Source of the DNA: Spirochaetaceae bacterium
GTDB taxonomy: Bacteria; Spirochaetota; Spirochaetia; B11-G9
DNA: 5,715 bases
Assembly: GCA_030633365.1 (NCBI GenBank)
Contig: DAOVSY010000200.1
Span: 1-5,715 of the forward strand
Direction: 5' to 3'
The notes beneath the pieces are model-generated. The model did no database searches. It was not told the DNA's origin and was given only the letters and a program-made list of their open reading frames with translations. A program made the translations under genes and the position numbers. Shown here piece by piece: positions 1-5,715 of this stretch; the first letter of the stretch is position 1; each line of letters opens with the position of its first letter.

Positions 1-370
1 TATTTACAACTTCATCAGCTCCCACCTGACGTAAAACCTGATGGTGAATCTCAGATACAGCTCTGGCAAGAATATAAGGAACACCTAAACGTTTCAGTAT
101 TGCTGTTGTAAGTATACTTGCTTCTATATTTTCACCAATGGCAACTACCGCTACACTTATATCCCCATAAGGAATCTGATTCATAGCTGTCTCATCGGTT
201 GAATCCAAAAGTATAGACTGAAACACTGTATCTTTTACCTTCTCTATAAGATCCGGTTCTTTATCAATGGCAATAACCTTTCCACCTTTTTGTGCAAGAA
301 CTTCACATACTCTGCCGCCGAAAGTTCCCAGCCCCAATACTGCAAATATCTTTTCTTTCTCTTTTGCCAT
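1..370 (-). CDS. ktrA: Ktr/Trk potassium uptake regulatory subunit, RCK N-domain (3' end missing)
   Basis: This is the cytosolic nucleotide-binding subunit that gates a Ktr/Trk-type K+ transporter. The frame is open from the ATG at 370 to the window edge and gives 123 residues. It has a Rossmann fold: the glycine motif GLGTFG at residues 13-18, the acidic residue D36 closing strand 2 (VIAID), LDSTDE at 55-60, and the RCK-typical stretch from VVAIGE (75-80) to ARA (102-104). The start is supported by GGAG at 380-377, six bases upstream. The gene begins 26 bases after the ktrB stop, so the two are almost certainly cotranscribed and form one complex. In characterised KtrA proteins the N-domain binds ATP/ADP and the C-domain binds c-di-AMP; the C-domain lies outside this window, so its presence cannot be judged. 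A TrkA half-domain protein is the alternative, but length and pairing favour KtrA. Confidence 0.87.
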   Translation of the reverse strand, partial: MAKEKEKIFAVLGLGTFGGRVCEVLAQKGGKVIAIDKEPDLIEKVKDTVFQSILLDSTDETAMNQIPYGDISVAVVAIGENIEASILTTAILKRLGVPYILARAVSEIHHQVLRQVGADEVVN

Positions 371-396
371 CACTAACTCCTATGGATGCATTAACC

Positions 397-2145
397 TTAA
401 CCTATAGATATATCCGCCTGAGGATATGTCACATTCAATCTTTTACTTCCTGTAGACGCTGCTGCCAGAACAGTTAATGGTCCAAGGCGTCCTATAAACA
501 TTAAAATAATTATTACAAACCTGCCAAAACCACTTAGACCCGAAGTAAGCCCCGTAGATAAACCTACAGTTCCAAAGGCAGAAACAACTTCAAACATTAT
601 ATCCTCTAAAGGTGCATTCTCAGTTATAGCCAGAAGAAAAGTACCAGTCATAACTGCAACAACTCCAAAAAGAAGGATCATAAATGCCTTCAGGACCAAC
701 TCTGAAGGTATTGCCTGTTTTAAAAGTACAACATCTTTCTCATTCTTCCAGGCAGATTTAACTGCAGAACCAAGAACCGCTATAGTATTAACCTTTATTC
801 CTCCGGCAGTACTGCCCGAGGCTGCTCCTATAAACATAAATATCATCATTATCACAAGCATAGAAGGTGCAAGAGTTTCAAAACTTACTGTATTAAAACC
901 TGCTGTTCTAAGGGTAACTGACTGAAAAAAAGCAGTAAGATACTGACTGCCAATACTCATATTTTTTAATGTACCCCCATGTTCCAAAGCATAAAACAAC
1001 AATGTTCCGGATATAAGAAGCACAGAACTAAGAGTTAGAACTATCTTTGTATTCAGAGTTAATCTTGATTGTCCTCCTGCAGTACCCGTTCCTTTTCTTC
1101 CAAATTTTAAACTAATTACAGATCGAAAATTAGCAATTACAGAAAAACTTATACCACCTGTAATTATTAAAAGTGCTATACCTCCGGAAAGAAGAATACT
1201 GCCGCTGAATCCTTCAAGACTGTTGGAAAAGAGGGCAAATCCTGCATTACAAAATGCAGAGATAGAATGAAAGATGGAATAAAAGAATATTGACCCAGTA
1301 TCCAGAGTTGTATTTTTTATAAATCCTGCAAACAGAAACAAAGCACCCACACCTTCAATAAAAAAAGTAATTCCAACAATGGATTTCATAGTCCGGGAAA
1401 TACTGCTCATATCATCATCACTAAGCATATAGGAAATAAGAACTTTATCCTCAACAGACATGGCTCTACGAAGTACAAAAACTGTAAAATAACTTAGAAT
1501 CATTATTCCCAGTCCACCAATCTGTATAAGGATCAATATTATAATTTGTCCCCAGATACTAAAATAAGTAGCAGTATCTACAACTATAAGCCCGGTAACA
1601 CATACTGCAGAAGTTGAGGTAAAAAGTGCATTTAGAAATGGCAGCCCATTTCCGCTTACAGCAGTAAAAGGCATCATAAGGAGAAGTGTTCCACCCAATA
1701 TCACAAGAAGAAAACTCATAAAAATAGTCTGAGCAGGATGAACATGAATACTATCAAGAATAGATCTCAGCCTCTTGAATCTGCTTAATACCTTTAAAAG
1801 GAGAAAAAGATTCCTGATTATCAGAATAAGCAAAGCATTCCCGGAACCTTCAAAATTAACAGAGGTAAACAGAAGAACTTTATTATAAATAAACAGAGTT
1901 ATAAAGATTGCTACAAACAGAAGAGAAAAAATATTCTTTCTTACATATATTGTTTTATAAACAGCAATTCTGAATTCAAGAACAATTTCTGTAATAAGAA
2001 AACCCAGAATCATAAAATCCAGAAGATTAGTAAGGACAAGAAAAATATTCCTTGAAAAATCCATTTGGGAAATAAAAAGAGAAACTATACTTAAGAGAAG
2101 TGTGGAAATTATCAGTAAATTTAGTTTACGATCACCTTCATCCAA
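397..2145 (-). CDS. ktrB: TrkH/KtrB family potassium transporter with extra N-terminal membrane module
   Basis: This is the ion-conducting membrane subunit of a K+ uptake system and works with KtrA, encoded next. Counting from the TTG start proposed here (582 residues), the four pore-loop repeats with their filter glycines are visible: VCVTGL (G185), FCNAGF (G302), RTAGF (G416) and FGTVGL (G528). The gating-loop region GAASGSTAGGIK is at about 440-451. The family core begins near residue 136 (HPAQTIF). The roughly 130 residues before it are extra compared with the usual KtrB of about 450 residues; they hold several hydrophobic helices ending in a basic amphipathic segment (R111, K118, R122, K124, R125, R127). 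The frame stays open upstream to a TTG at 2238, but those 31 codons lie largely in a repeat element and have no ribosome binding site. The TTG at 2145 has AAGGGG nine bases upstream. No in-frame ATG occurs before the first hydrophobic helix. The family call is firm; the exact start is less so. Confidence 0.9.
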   Translation of the reverse strand: MDEGDRKLNLLIISTLLLSIVSLFISQMDFSRNIFLVLTNLLDFMILGFLITEIVLEFRIAVYKTIYVRKNIFSLLFVAIFITLFIYNKVLLFTSVNFEGSGNALLILIIRNLFLLLKVLSRFKRLRSILDSIHVHPAQTIFMSFLLVILGGTLLLMMPFTAVSGNGLPFLNALFTSTSAVCVTGLIVVDTATYFSIWGQIIILILIQIGGLGIMILSYFTVFVLRRAMSVEDKVLISYMLSDDDMSSISRTMKSIVGITFFIEGVGALFLFAGFIKNTTLDTGSIFFYSIFHSISAFCNAGFALFSNSLEGFSGSILLSGGIALLIITGGISFSVIANFRSVISLKFGRKGTGTAGGQSRLTLNTKIVLTLSSVLLISGTLLFYALEHGGTLKNMSIGSQYLTAFFQSVTLRTAGFNTVSFETLAPSMLVIMMIFMFIGAASGSTAGGIKVNTIAVLGSAVKSAWKNEKDVVLLKQAIPSELVLKAFMILLFGVVAVMTGTFLLAITENAPLEDIMFEVVSAFGTVGLSTGLTSGLSGFGRFVIIILMFIGRLGPLTVLAAASTGSKRLNVTYPQADISIG

Positions 2146-2154
2146 AAATAAAAT

Positions 2155-2160
2155 CCCCTT
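2155..2160 (-). promoter_or_regulatory. Ribosome binding site deciding the ktrB start
   Basis: AAGGGG read on the minus strand lies nine bases before the TTG at 2145. It is the only purine-rich Shine-Dalgarno-like run between the end of trxB and the first membrane helix of KtrB, and it therefore favours the 582-residue form over the longer frame starting within the repeat. Confidence 0.5.
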
Positions 2161-2187
2161 ATCCTGTTCAGACGTGGTACATATGTT

Positions 2188-2258
2188 GTAGAGACGCCCA
2201 GCCTGGTCGTGCGCTTCGCTTACTGCTCGGCTATGCAACCATCATTGGGCGTCTCTAC
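2188..2258. repeat. Long-form palindromic repeat (MITE/REP-like), 71 bp
   Basis: Perfect 13-bp inverted ends, GTAGAGACGCCCA at 2188-2200 and its complement at 2246-2258, enclose a 45-bp centre (2201-2245) that is clearly richer in G+C (26 of 45) than the surrounding DNA. The right-hand 15 bases (2244-2258, ATTGGGCGTCTCTAC) recur exactly at 3259-3273 in the short element upstream of trxB. It fills most of the 134-bp trxB-ktrB gap. No T-run follows the palindrome on either strand, so a simple intrinsic terminator is unlikely. A non-autonomous miniature element or extragenic palindrome family is the best description; no transposase is in the window and no target duplication is obvious. Confidence 0.75.
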
Positions 2259-2279
2259 ATGTAATCACAAAACAATTAT

Positions 2280-3224
2280 TTATGAAAGAGGATTTTCTAC
2301 GAGATATTTTTCCGCATCCAGAGATGCCATACAACCAGTACCTGCAGATGTAACAGCCTGACGATAGACTTTATCCTGAACATCTCCTGCTGCAAAAACA
2401 CCAGGAACACTGGTATTTGTTGTACCGGGTTTTGTTAAAATATAACCTGTTTCATCCATATCAAGCTGTCCGTTAAGAAAAGATGTGTTGGGAGTATGAC
2501 CTATTGCATAAAAGAGACCCTTGGCTTCCTGATTAAATTCTTCACCAGTCTTAACATTTTTAAGTACAACATGTTCAAGAACTTCAGAACCGCCAACATC
2601 CAGCATTACAGTATTCCAAAGAATTGTAATTTTTTCATTTGCAAGAACTCTCTCCTGCATAGCCTTGGAAGCTCTAAGCTCATCCCTTCTATGTACTACA
2701 TAAACCATGCTTCCAAACTTAGAAAGGCGCATAGCTTCTTCCATAGCTGTATCGCCTCCTCCAATTACAACAAGAGGCTGATTTCTAAATAAAGGAAGAG
2801 CACCATCACAAACAGCACAGGCGGAAATTCCTTTCTGCCAGAATTTATCTTCATTAGGAACACCCATTCTTCTGGCTATGGCACCAGTAGCTATTACCAG
2901 TGCAGCTGCTTCCATCTCCCTGGAAGGAGTTTTTACCTTAAAGGGTCTTTTGGAAAGATCAACAGATTCCACTGTCTCAGTAAAAATTTCGACACCCTGA
3001 CCAACAGATTGCTTTCGAATTGTAGCCATCAGTTCCGGGCCTGTCATTCCTTCCGGAAAACCCGGGAAAACTTCTATGTCATTTGTTGTTGTAAGCTGTC
3101 CGCCTGGTGCTATTCCACCAGCCATCCAGCCTTCAAATAAAGTTGTGCTTAGGCCTGCTCTTGCTGAATAAATTGCAGCTGTATGCCCTGCAGGGCCAGA
3201 GCCTACTATAATTATATCTTTCAT
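2280..3224 (-). CDS. trxB: Thioredoxin reductase (NADPH), low-molecular-weight type
   Basis: This cytosolic FAD enzyme transfers electrons from NADPH to thioredoxin, supporting ribonucleotide reduction and oxidative defence. The 314 residues match the usual length. Visible are the FAD-binding GSGPAG (8-13), the redox-active CAVC (C136 and C139), the NADPH-binding GGGDTA (155-160) with HRRDELR (178-184), and the C-terminal FAD contact AAGDVQD (278-284) followed by YRQAVTSAGTGCMASLDAEK (287-306). The start is fixed by AGGAGGA six bases upstream; the in-frame GTG at 3245 lies inside the hairpin repeat and is rejected. EGWMAGGIAPGGQLTTT (31-47) and WQKGISACAVCDGA (129-142) resemble the plant and yeast enzymes more than E. 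coli TrxB. It has its own predicted promoter and may read on into ktrB. Confidence 0.96.
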   Translation of the reverse strand: MKDIIIVGSGPAGHTAAIYSARAGLSTTLFEGWMAGGIAPGGQLTTTNDIEVFPGFPEGMTGPELMATIRKQSVGQGVEIFTETVESVDLSKRPFKVKTPSREMEAAALVIATGAIARRMGVPNEDKFWQKGISACAVCDGALPLFRNQPLVVIGGGDTAMEEAMRLSKFGSMVYVVHRRDELRASKAMQERVLANEKITILWNTVMLDVGGSEVLEHVVLKNVKTGEEFNQEAKGLFYAIGHTPNTSFLNGQLDMDETGYILTKPGTTNTSVPGVFAAGDVQDKVYRQAVTSAGTGCMASLDAEKYLVENPLS

Positions 3225-3230
3225 ATTTCT

Positions 3231-3237
3231 TCCTCCT
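3231..3237 (-). promoter_or_regulatory. Strong ribosome binding site of trxB
   Basis: AGGAGGA on the minus strand lies six bases before the ATG at 3224. Only four bases (TTTT) separate it from the foot of the stem-loop repeat, so RNA folding there could affect ribosome access or protect the 5' end of the message. Confidence 0.85.
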
Positions 3238-3241
3238 AAAA

Positions 3242-3277
3242 TCACGTAAAGACGCCAAATTGGGCGTCTCTACGTGA
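3242..3277. repeat. Short-form palindromic repeat / stem-loop ahead of trxB
   Basis: Two 15-base arms (3242-3256 and 3263-3277) enclose a six-base loop. They match at 14 of 15 positions, and the one mismatch (3249/3270) becomes a G-U pair in minus-strand RNA, so the stem is complete in the trxB sense. The arms carry the same GAGACGCC core as the long element at 2188-2258. On the minus strand the stem is followed by TTTT and then the trxB ribosome binding site, so weak termination of gdhA readthrough is possible, but the T-run is short. A 5' stabilising hairpin for trxB or a deleted copy of the long repeat are the other readings. Confidence 0.8.
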
Positions 3278-3305
3278 ATATAATAAAAACTATATATATC
3301 GTCAA
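3277..3305 (-). promoter_or_regulatory. Predicted sigma70-type promoter for trxB
   Basis: On the minus strand, TTGACG (3305-3300) and TATATT (3282-3277) are separated by exactly 17 bases, each matching consensus at five of six positions. It lies between the gdhA stop and trxB. Transcription would be expected to start near 3270, inside the right arm of the palindrome, giving a message whose first bases (GAGACGCC) pair with GGCGUCUU further on. Confidence 0.65.
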
Positions 3306-3317
3306 TATTCTTATTGA

Positions 3318-4655
3318 TTAATATCCCAAATCCAGCATTGCATCGGCTACTTTACGAAAACCGGCAATATTGGCTCCCTTAACATAGTTAATATAACCGT
3401 CAGACTGAGTGCCTTCACTAACACAGGCAGCATGAATATCTTTCATTATTCGACCAAGTTTATCATCAACATCTTCTGCTGCCCAGGAATATTTCATAGA
3501 GTTTTGAGACATTTCTAAACCTGAAACGGCAACACCACCGGCATTAGCCGCTTTTCCCGGTCCAAATGGAATTTTACCAGCAATAAATTTGTTAACTGCA
3601 TCTGTAGTACATCCCATATTAGAAGTTTCAATAATATATTGTACACCCGATTTAATAAGTGCATCAGCATCGGCTTCGTCCAACTCATTCTGAAAAGCAC
3701 ATGGAACAGCAATATCAACTTTTACTTCCCATGGTTTTTTACCATCAAAATATGGTACTCCAAACTTCTCGGCATAGGGTTTTACGACATCATTATTTGA
3801 AGCCCTCAGTTCCAGCATATAATCCCATTTTTCCTGAGTGGAAATACCATCTTCATCCAGAATATAACCATCCGGACCTGAAATTGTAATAACCTTTGCT
3901 CCAAGTTCAGTTGCTTTAATACAAGCACCCCAGGCTACATTACCAAAACCGGAGACAGATATTAATTTATCTTTAAGAGTATCATTGTGAGCTTTTACTA
4001 CCTCGTCTGCAAAATATATTGCCCCGAAACCAGTAGCTTCGGGTCTTATTAAAGAACCACCCCAATTACGGCCTTTTCCAGTAAGAACACCGGTGTTTTC
4101 ACCTCTTAAGCGTTTATACTGTCCATACATATAACCTATTTCTCGACTTCCAACTCCAATGTCCCCGGCAGGAACATCTGTATCCGGTCCAATATATTTT
4201 TGGAGTTCTGTCATAAAGGATCTGCAGAACCTCATAATTTCATTATCTGACTTACCTTTTGGATTAAAATCAGATCCACCTTTACCTCCTCCCATGGGAA
4301 GAGTTGTAAGGCTATTCTTAAAAATCTGTTCAAATCCAAGAAATTTTAATGTACCAAGGGTAACACTGGGGTGAAATCGCAGCCCGCCTTTATAGGGTCC
4401 TATACTGTTGTTAAACTGGACTCTATAGCCCTTATTAACCTGAACCTCGGCATCATCATTCTCCCATTCAACCTTGAACATAAAAACTCTGTCAGGTTCG
4501 GTTATTCTCTCAAGAATTTTCGCATCAAGATATTCAGGATCATTATTGACCACATCAATTACAGATTCCAATACCTCATGTACTGCCTGAATAAACTCAG
4601 GTTCTCCAGTATTTCTCATTTCCAAATCAGACATAAACTCTTTCTGGTTATACAT
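3318..4655 (-). CDS. gdhA: Glutamate dehydrogenase, hexameric NAD(P)-dependent
   Basis: This cytosolic enzyme interconverts 2-oxoglutarate plus ammonium with glutamate. It is 445 residues long, as usual for the small hexameric bacterial class (E. coli 447). Key residues are in place: K89 in GPYKGG and K113 in IFKN (glutamate binding), catalytic K125 in PMGGGKGG, and D165 in PAGDIG. The dinucleotide fold has SGFGNVAWG (235-243), and APGKAANAGG is nearly matched by GPGKAANAGG (365-374). The coenzyme loop reads SGPDGY (259-264), as in the NAD-specific Clostridium symbiosum enzyme but also in Bacteroides enzymes that use NADP, so the cofactor is undecided. SNMGCT and DGYINYVKGANIAGF near the end are Bacteroides-like. 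The ATG at 4655 is chosen because GGAGGG lies six bases before it; the in-frame GTG at 4676 is upstream of that site. It stands alone ahead of trxB, which has its own promoter. Confidence 0.97.
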   Translation of the reverse strand: MYNQKEFMSDLEMRNTGEPEFIQAVHEVLESVIDVVNNDPEYLDAKILERITEPDRVFMFKVEWENDDAEVQVNKGYRVQFNNSIGPYKGGLRFHPSVTLGTLKFLGFEQIFKNSLTTLPMGGGKGGSDFNPKGKSDNEIMRFCRSFMTELQKYIGPDTDVPAGDIGVGSREIGYMYGQYKRLRGENTGVLTGKGRNWGGSLIRPEATGFGAIYFADEVVKAHNDTLKDKLISVSGFGNVAWGACIKATELGAKVITISGPDGYILDEDGISTQEKWDYMLELRASNNDVVKPYAEKFGVPYFDGKKPWEVKVDIAVPCAFQNELDEADADALIKSGVQYIIETSNMGCTTDAVNKFIAGKIPFGPGKAANAGGVAVSGLEMSQNSMKYSWAAEDVDDKLGRIMKDIHAACVSEGTQSDGYINYVKGANIAGFRKVADAMLDLGY

Positions 4656-4661
4656 CTTACA

Positions 4662-4667
4662 CCCTCC
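4662..4667 (-). promoter_or_regulatory. Ribosome binding site of gdhA
   Basis: GGAGGG on the minus strand, six bases before the ATG at 4655, selects this start over the in-frame GTG at 4676, which would place the ribosome binding site within the coding region. Confidence 0.85.
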
Positions 4668-4696
4668 AAAGAACACAAATAATTATCTATAATCGT

Positions 4697-4725
4697 ACAG
4701 TAACGCGACTTACTGTGACAGTCAA
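4697..4725 (-). promoter_or_regulatory. Candidate gdhA promoter -35 with overlapping operator half-sites
   Basis: A perfect 7-bp inverted repeat, ACAGTAA (4697-4703) and TTACTGT (4710-4716) with a six-base spacer, is followed at once by another ACAGT (4718-4722), so ACTGTGACAGT (4712-4722) is itself palindromic. On the minus strand TTGACT (4725-4720) is a good -35 box, but no good -10 lies 16-18 bases on: TACTGT (4702-4697) fits the spacing poorly, while TACGAT (4697-4692) is better but 22 bases away. A regulator bound between the boxes would explain both the symmetry and the weak -10. The regulator is unknown. Confidence 0.5.
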
Positions 4726-4801
4726 GATAATAACTACAAGATTTAATTTTTATTTATTTTAGTATTGATTTATAATTGGGAAATCAGAGGATTAATTATT
4801 G

Positions 4802-4830
4802 TTGTGTAACAGTTTCGTATGTAATATTAT
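4802..4830 (+). promoter_or_regulatory. Possible promoter for the plus-strand gene
   Basis: TATTAT (4825-4830, five of six) is preceded at 17 bases by a weak TTGTGT (4802-4807). An alternative is a perfect TATAAT at 4771-4776, which lacks a recognisable -35 box. In AT-rich intergenic DNA such matches are expected by chance, so this is only a candidate. Confidence 0.3.
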
Positions 4831-4847
4831 AGTAACAATGGGATAAC

Positions 4848-4853
4848 AGAGGA
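4848..4853 (+). promoter_or_regulatory. Ribosome binding site of the plus-strand gene
   Basis: AGAGGA lies eight bases before the ATG at 4862. The nearer upstream ATG at 4838-4840 is followed after one codon by TAA and is not a usable start. Confidence 0.6.
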
Positions 4854-4861
4854 TAATACAA

Positions 4862-5715
4862 ATGGAACAATTGGCTTTTACACTGAAAGAAACAGCATTT
4901 AATGAGCTTATGTCTCGAAGGATAAGGGAAATCCTCCTTGTGTGCAGTCACTATGATAAATTTATGCTTGATGAAGACGGCAGAATTGATGAACAGCTTT
5001 TTCAGGAATATATGGCTCTCAGTCTCCATTACCCCCCCAGGATGACACAAGCTTCAACTGCAGAAGAGACCAACAAAGCACTTGAAAATAAATATTTTGA
5101 TCTGGTAATTTTAATGCTCAGTGTTGGAGAAGATAATCTTGTAGATTTAGCTGAGGGTATTAAAAGTAAATATCCTTTAAAACCAATAATTCTTCTAACC
5201 CCTCTTTCTACAAAAGAAACTATGAAAAGAATTAAAATGGAGGATTCCAGTTCAATCGACTATATTTTTTCATGGCAGGGAAATACAAATATTATGCTTG
5301 CAATGGTTAAACTTCTGGAAGACAGAATGAATGTTGATCCGGATGTAAACAATGTAGGAGTTCAGGCCATTATTCTGGTAGAAGATTCTGTACGATATTA
5401 TTCCAGTTATCTTCCAGTTATCTATGAAACCCTTTTCAAGCAGGCAAGAAGCCTTATGAAAGAAGGATTAAATGAATGGGAACAAACTATTCGAATGAGA
5501 GGACGACCTAAAATTCTTCTTGCCAGATCCTATGAAGAAGCTTTATCGTTGTACGAAAAATACAAAAGGAATATTCTTGGTGTAATTTCTGATATTGCAT
5601 ATTTAAAAAATGGGAAAATAGATAATGAAGCAGGATTAACCCTTTGTGCACATATTCGAAAAGAAAACCTTGACCTTCCAATACTACTTCAATCATCACA
5701 ACTGGAACATAAAGA
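4862..5715 (+). CDS. Receiver-like N-terminal part of a probable PEP-synthase-like protein (3' end missing)
   Basis: The frame is open from the ATG at 4862 to the window edge, 284 residues. I recognise the sequence type from large proteins, common in Bacteroidota, that join two response-regulator-like domains to a pyruvate-phosphate-dikinase/PEP-synthase ATP-binding domain; the enzymatic part would lie beyond the window, so the product name is inference. Domain 1 (about 20-155: REILLVCSHYD, FDLVILMLS, PIILLTP, IDYIFSW) has a receiver fold but lacks an aspartate at the phosphorylation position. Domain 2 (about 168-284) keeps the acidic pair E174/D175 (ILVEDS), a candidate phosphoacceptor D244 (GVISDI) and S278/S279 (LLQSS), with an insertion of roughly 40 residues (GRP at 214-216) between strands 1 and 2. 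No signal peptide or membrane segment is seen. It diverges from gdhA across a 206-bp gap. A stand-alone response regulator is the alternative. Confidence 0.65.
   Translation, partial: MEQLAFTLKETAFNELMSRRIREILLVCSHYDKFMLDEDGRIDEQLFQEYMALSLHYPPRMTQASTAEETNKALENKYFDLVILMLSVGEDNLVDLAEGIKSKYPLKPIILLTPLSTKETMKRIKMEDSSSIDYIFSWQGNTNIMLAMVKLLEDRMNVDPDVNNVGVQAIILVEDSVRYYSSYLPVIYETLFKQARSLMKEGLNEWEQTIRMRGRPKILLARSYEEALSLYEKYKRNILGVISDIAYLKNGKIDNEAGLTLCAHIRKENLDLPILLQSSQLEHK

Noticed and set aside
2146..2238. Upstream part of the ktrB frame from a TTG at 2238
   Set aside because: Most of it lies in the palindromic repeat, there is no ribosome binding site before the TTG, and the better-supported TTG at 2145 follows AAGGGG.
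3225..3245. Seven-codon upstream extension of trxB from a GTG
   Set aside because: It includes the AGGAGGA ribosome binding site and part of the stem-loop; the ATG at 3224 starts directly before the FAD-binding motif.
3242..3277. Stem-loop as a strong intrinsic terminator of gdhA
   Set aside because: Only four T residues follow the stem on the minus strand before the purine-rich ribosome binding site, and the predicted trxB start lies within the stem. Weak termination remains possible.
2188..3277. The two repeats as a CRISPR remnant
   Set aside because: There are only two copies nearly 1 kb apart with a gene between them, the units differ in length, and each is a self-complementary palindrome.
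4656..4676. Seven-codon upstream extension of gdhA from a GTG
   Set aside because: The GGAGGG ribosome binding site would be inside the coding region; the ATG at 4655 has ideal spacing.
2496..4682. Plus-strand reading frames opposite trxB and gdhA, and a second minus-strand frame within gdhA
   Set aside because: They are out-of-frame shadows of two well-conserved enzymes and have no protein-like motifs.
4796..5050. Minus-strand reading frame of 84 codons opposite the plus-strand gene
   Set aside because: It overlaps the start of a gene with clear domain structure, shows no recognisable family, and has no ribosome binding site that I can see.

Overview
The window comes from an AT-rich bacterium with good Shine-Dalgarno sequences (AGGAGGA, GGAGGG, AAGGGG) and tightly packed genes. 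Protein features recall Spirochaetota or Bacteroidota: a TrkH/KtrB with an extra N-terminal membrane module, a thioredoxin reductase with eukaryote-like signatures, a Bacteroides-like glutamate dehydrogenase, and the receiver-like N-terminus of what I recognise as a large PEP-synthase-like protein. The strong ribosome binding sites argue mildly against Bacteroidota. The phylum is a guess from family resemblance and no marker gene is present.

Layout: four genes lie on the minus strand, in transcription order gdhA (4655-3318), trxB (3224-2280), ktrB (2145-397, TTG start proposed) and ktrA (370 to the left edge, 3' end missing). One gene lies on the plus strand, diverging from gdhA (4862 to the right edge, 3' end missing). 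The divergent gap 4656-4861 holds promoter-like hexamers for both directions and a cluster of ACAGT/ACTGT half-sites just downstream of a TTGACT -35 box on the gdhA side.

Two related palindromic repeats with GTAGAGACGCCC-type ends sit in the gdhA-trxB gap (short form, 3242-3277) and the trxB-ktrB gap (long form, 2188-2258). The short form starts exactly at the -10 box of a good sigma70-type promoter (TTGACG-17-TATATT), so the trxB transcript probably begins inside it and carries a stem-loop a few bases ahead of the ribosome binding site. The long form contains a spurious in-frame TTG that lengthens the ktrB reading frame by 31 codons.

Functions: ammonium assimilation or glutamate catabolism (gdhA), thiol redox control (trxB), potassium uptake with its nucleotide-gated regulatory subunit (ktrB-ktrA), and a probable signalling-linked PEP/pyruvate enzyme. 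These are ordinary housekeeping genes; I see no defence, mobile or biosynthetic system. The points most worth a second look are the repeat family and its placement on promoter and RBS, the basic S4-like helix in the KtrB extension, and the double receiver-like N-terminus of the plus-strand gene.
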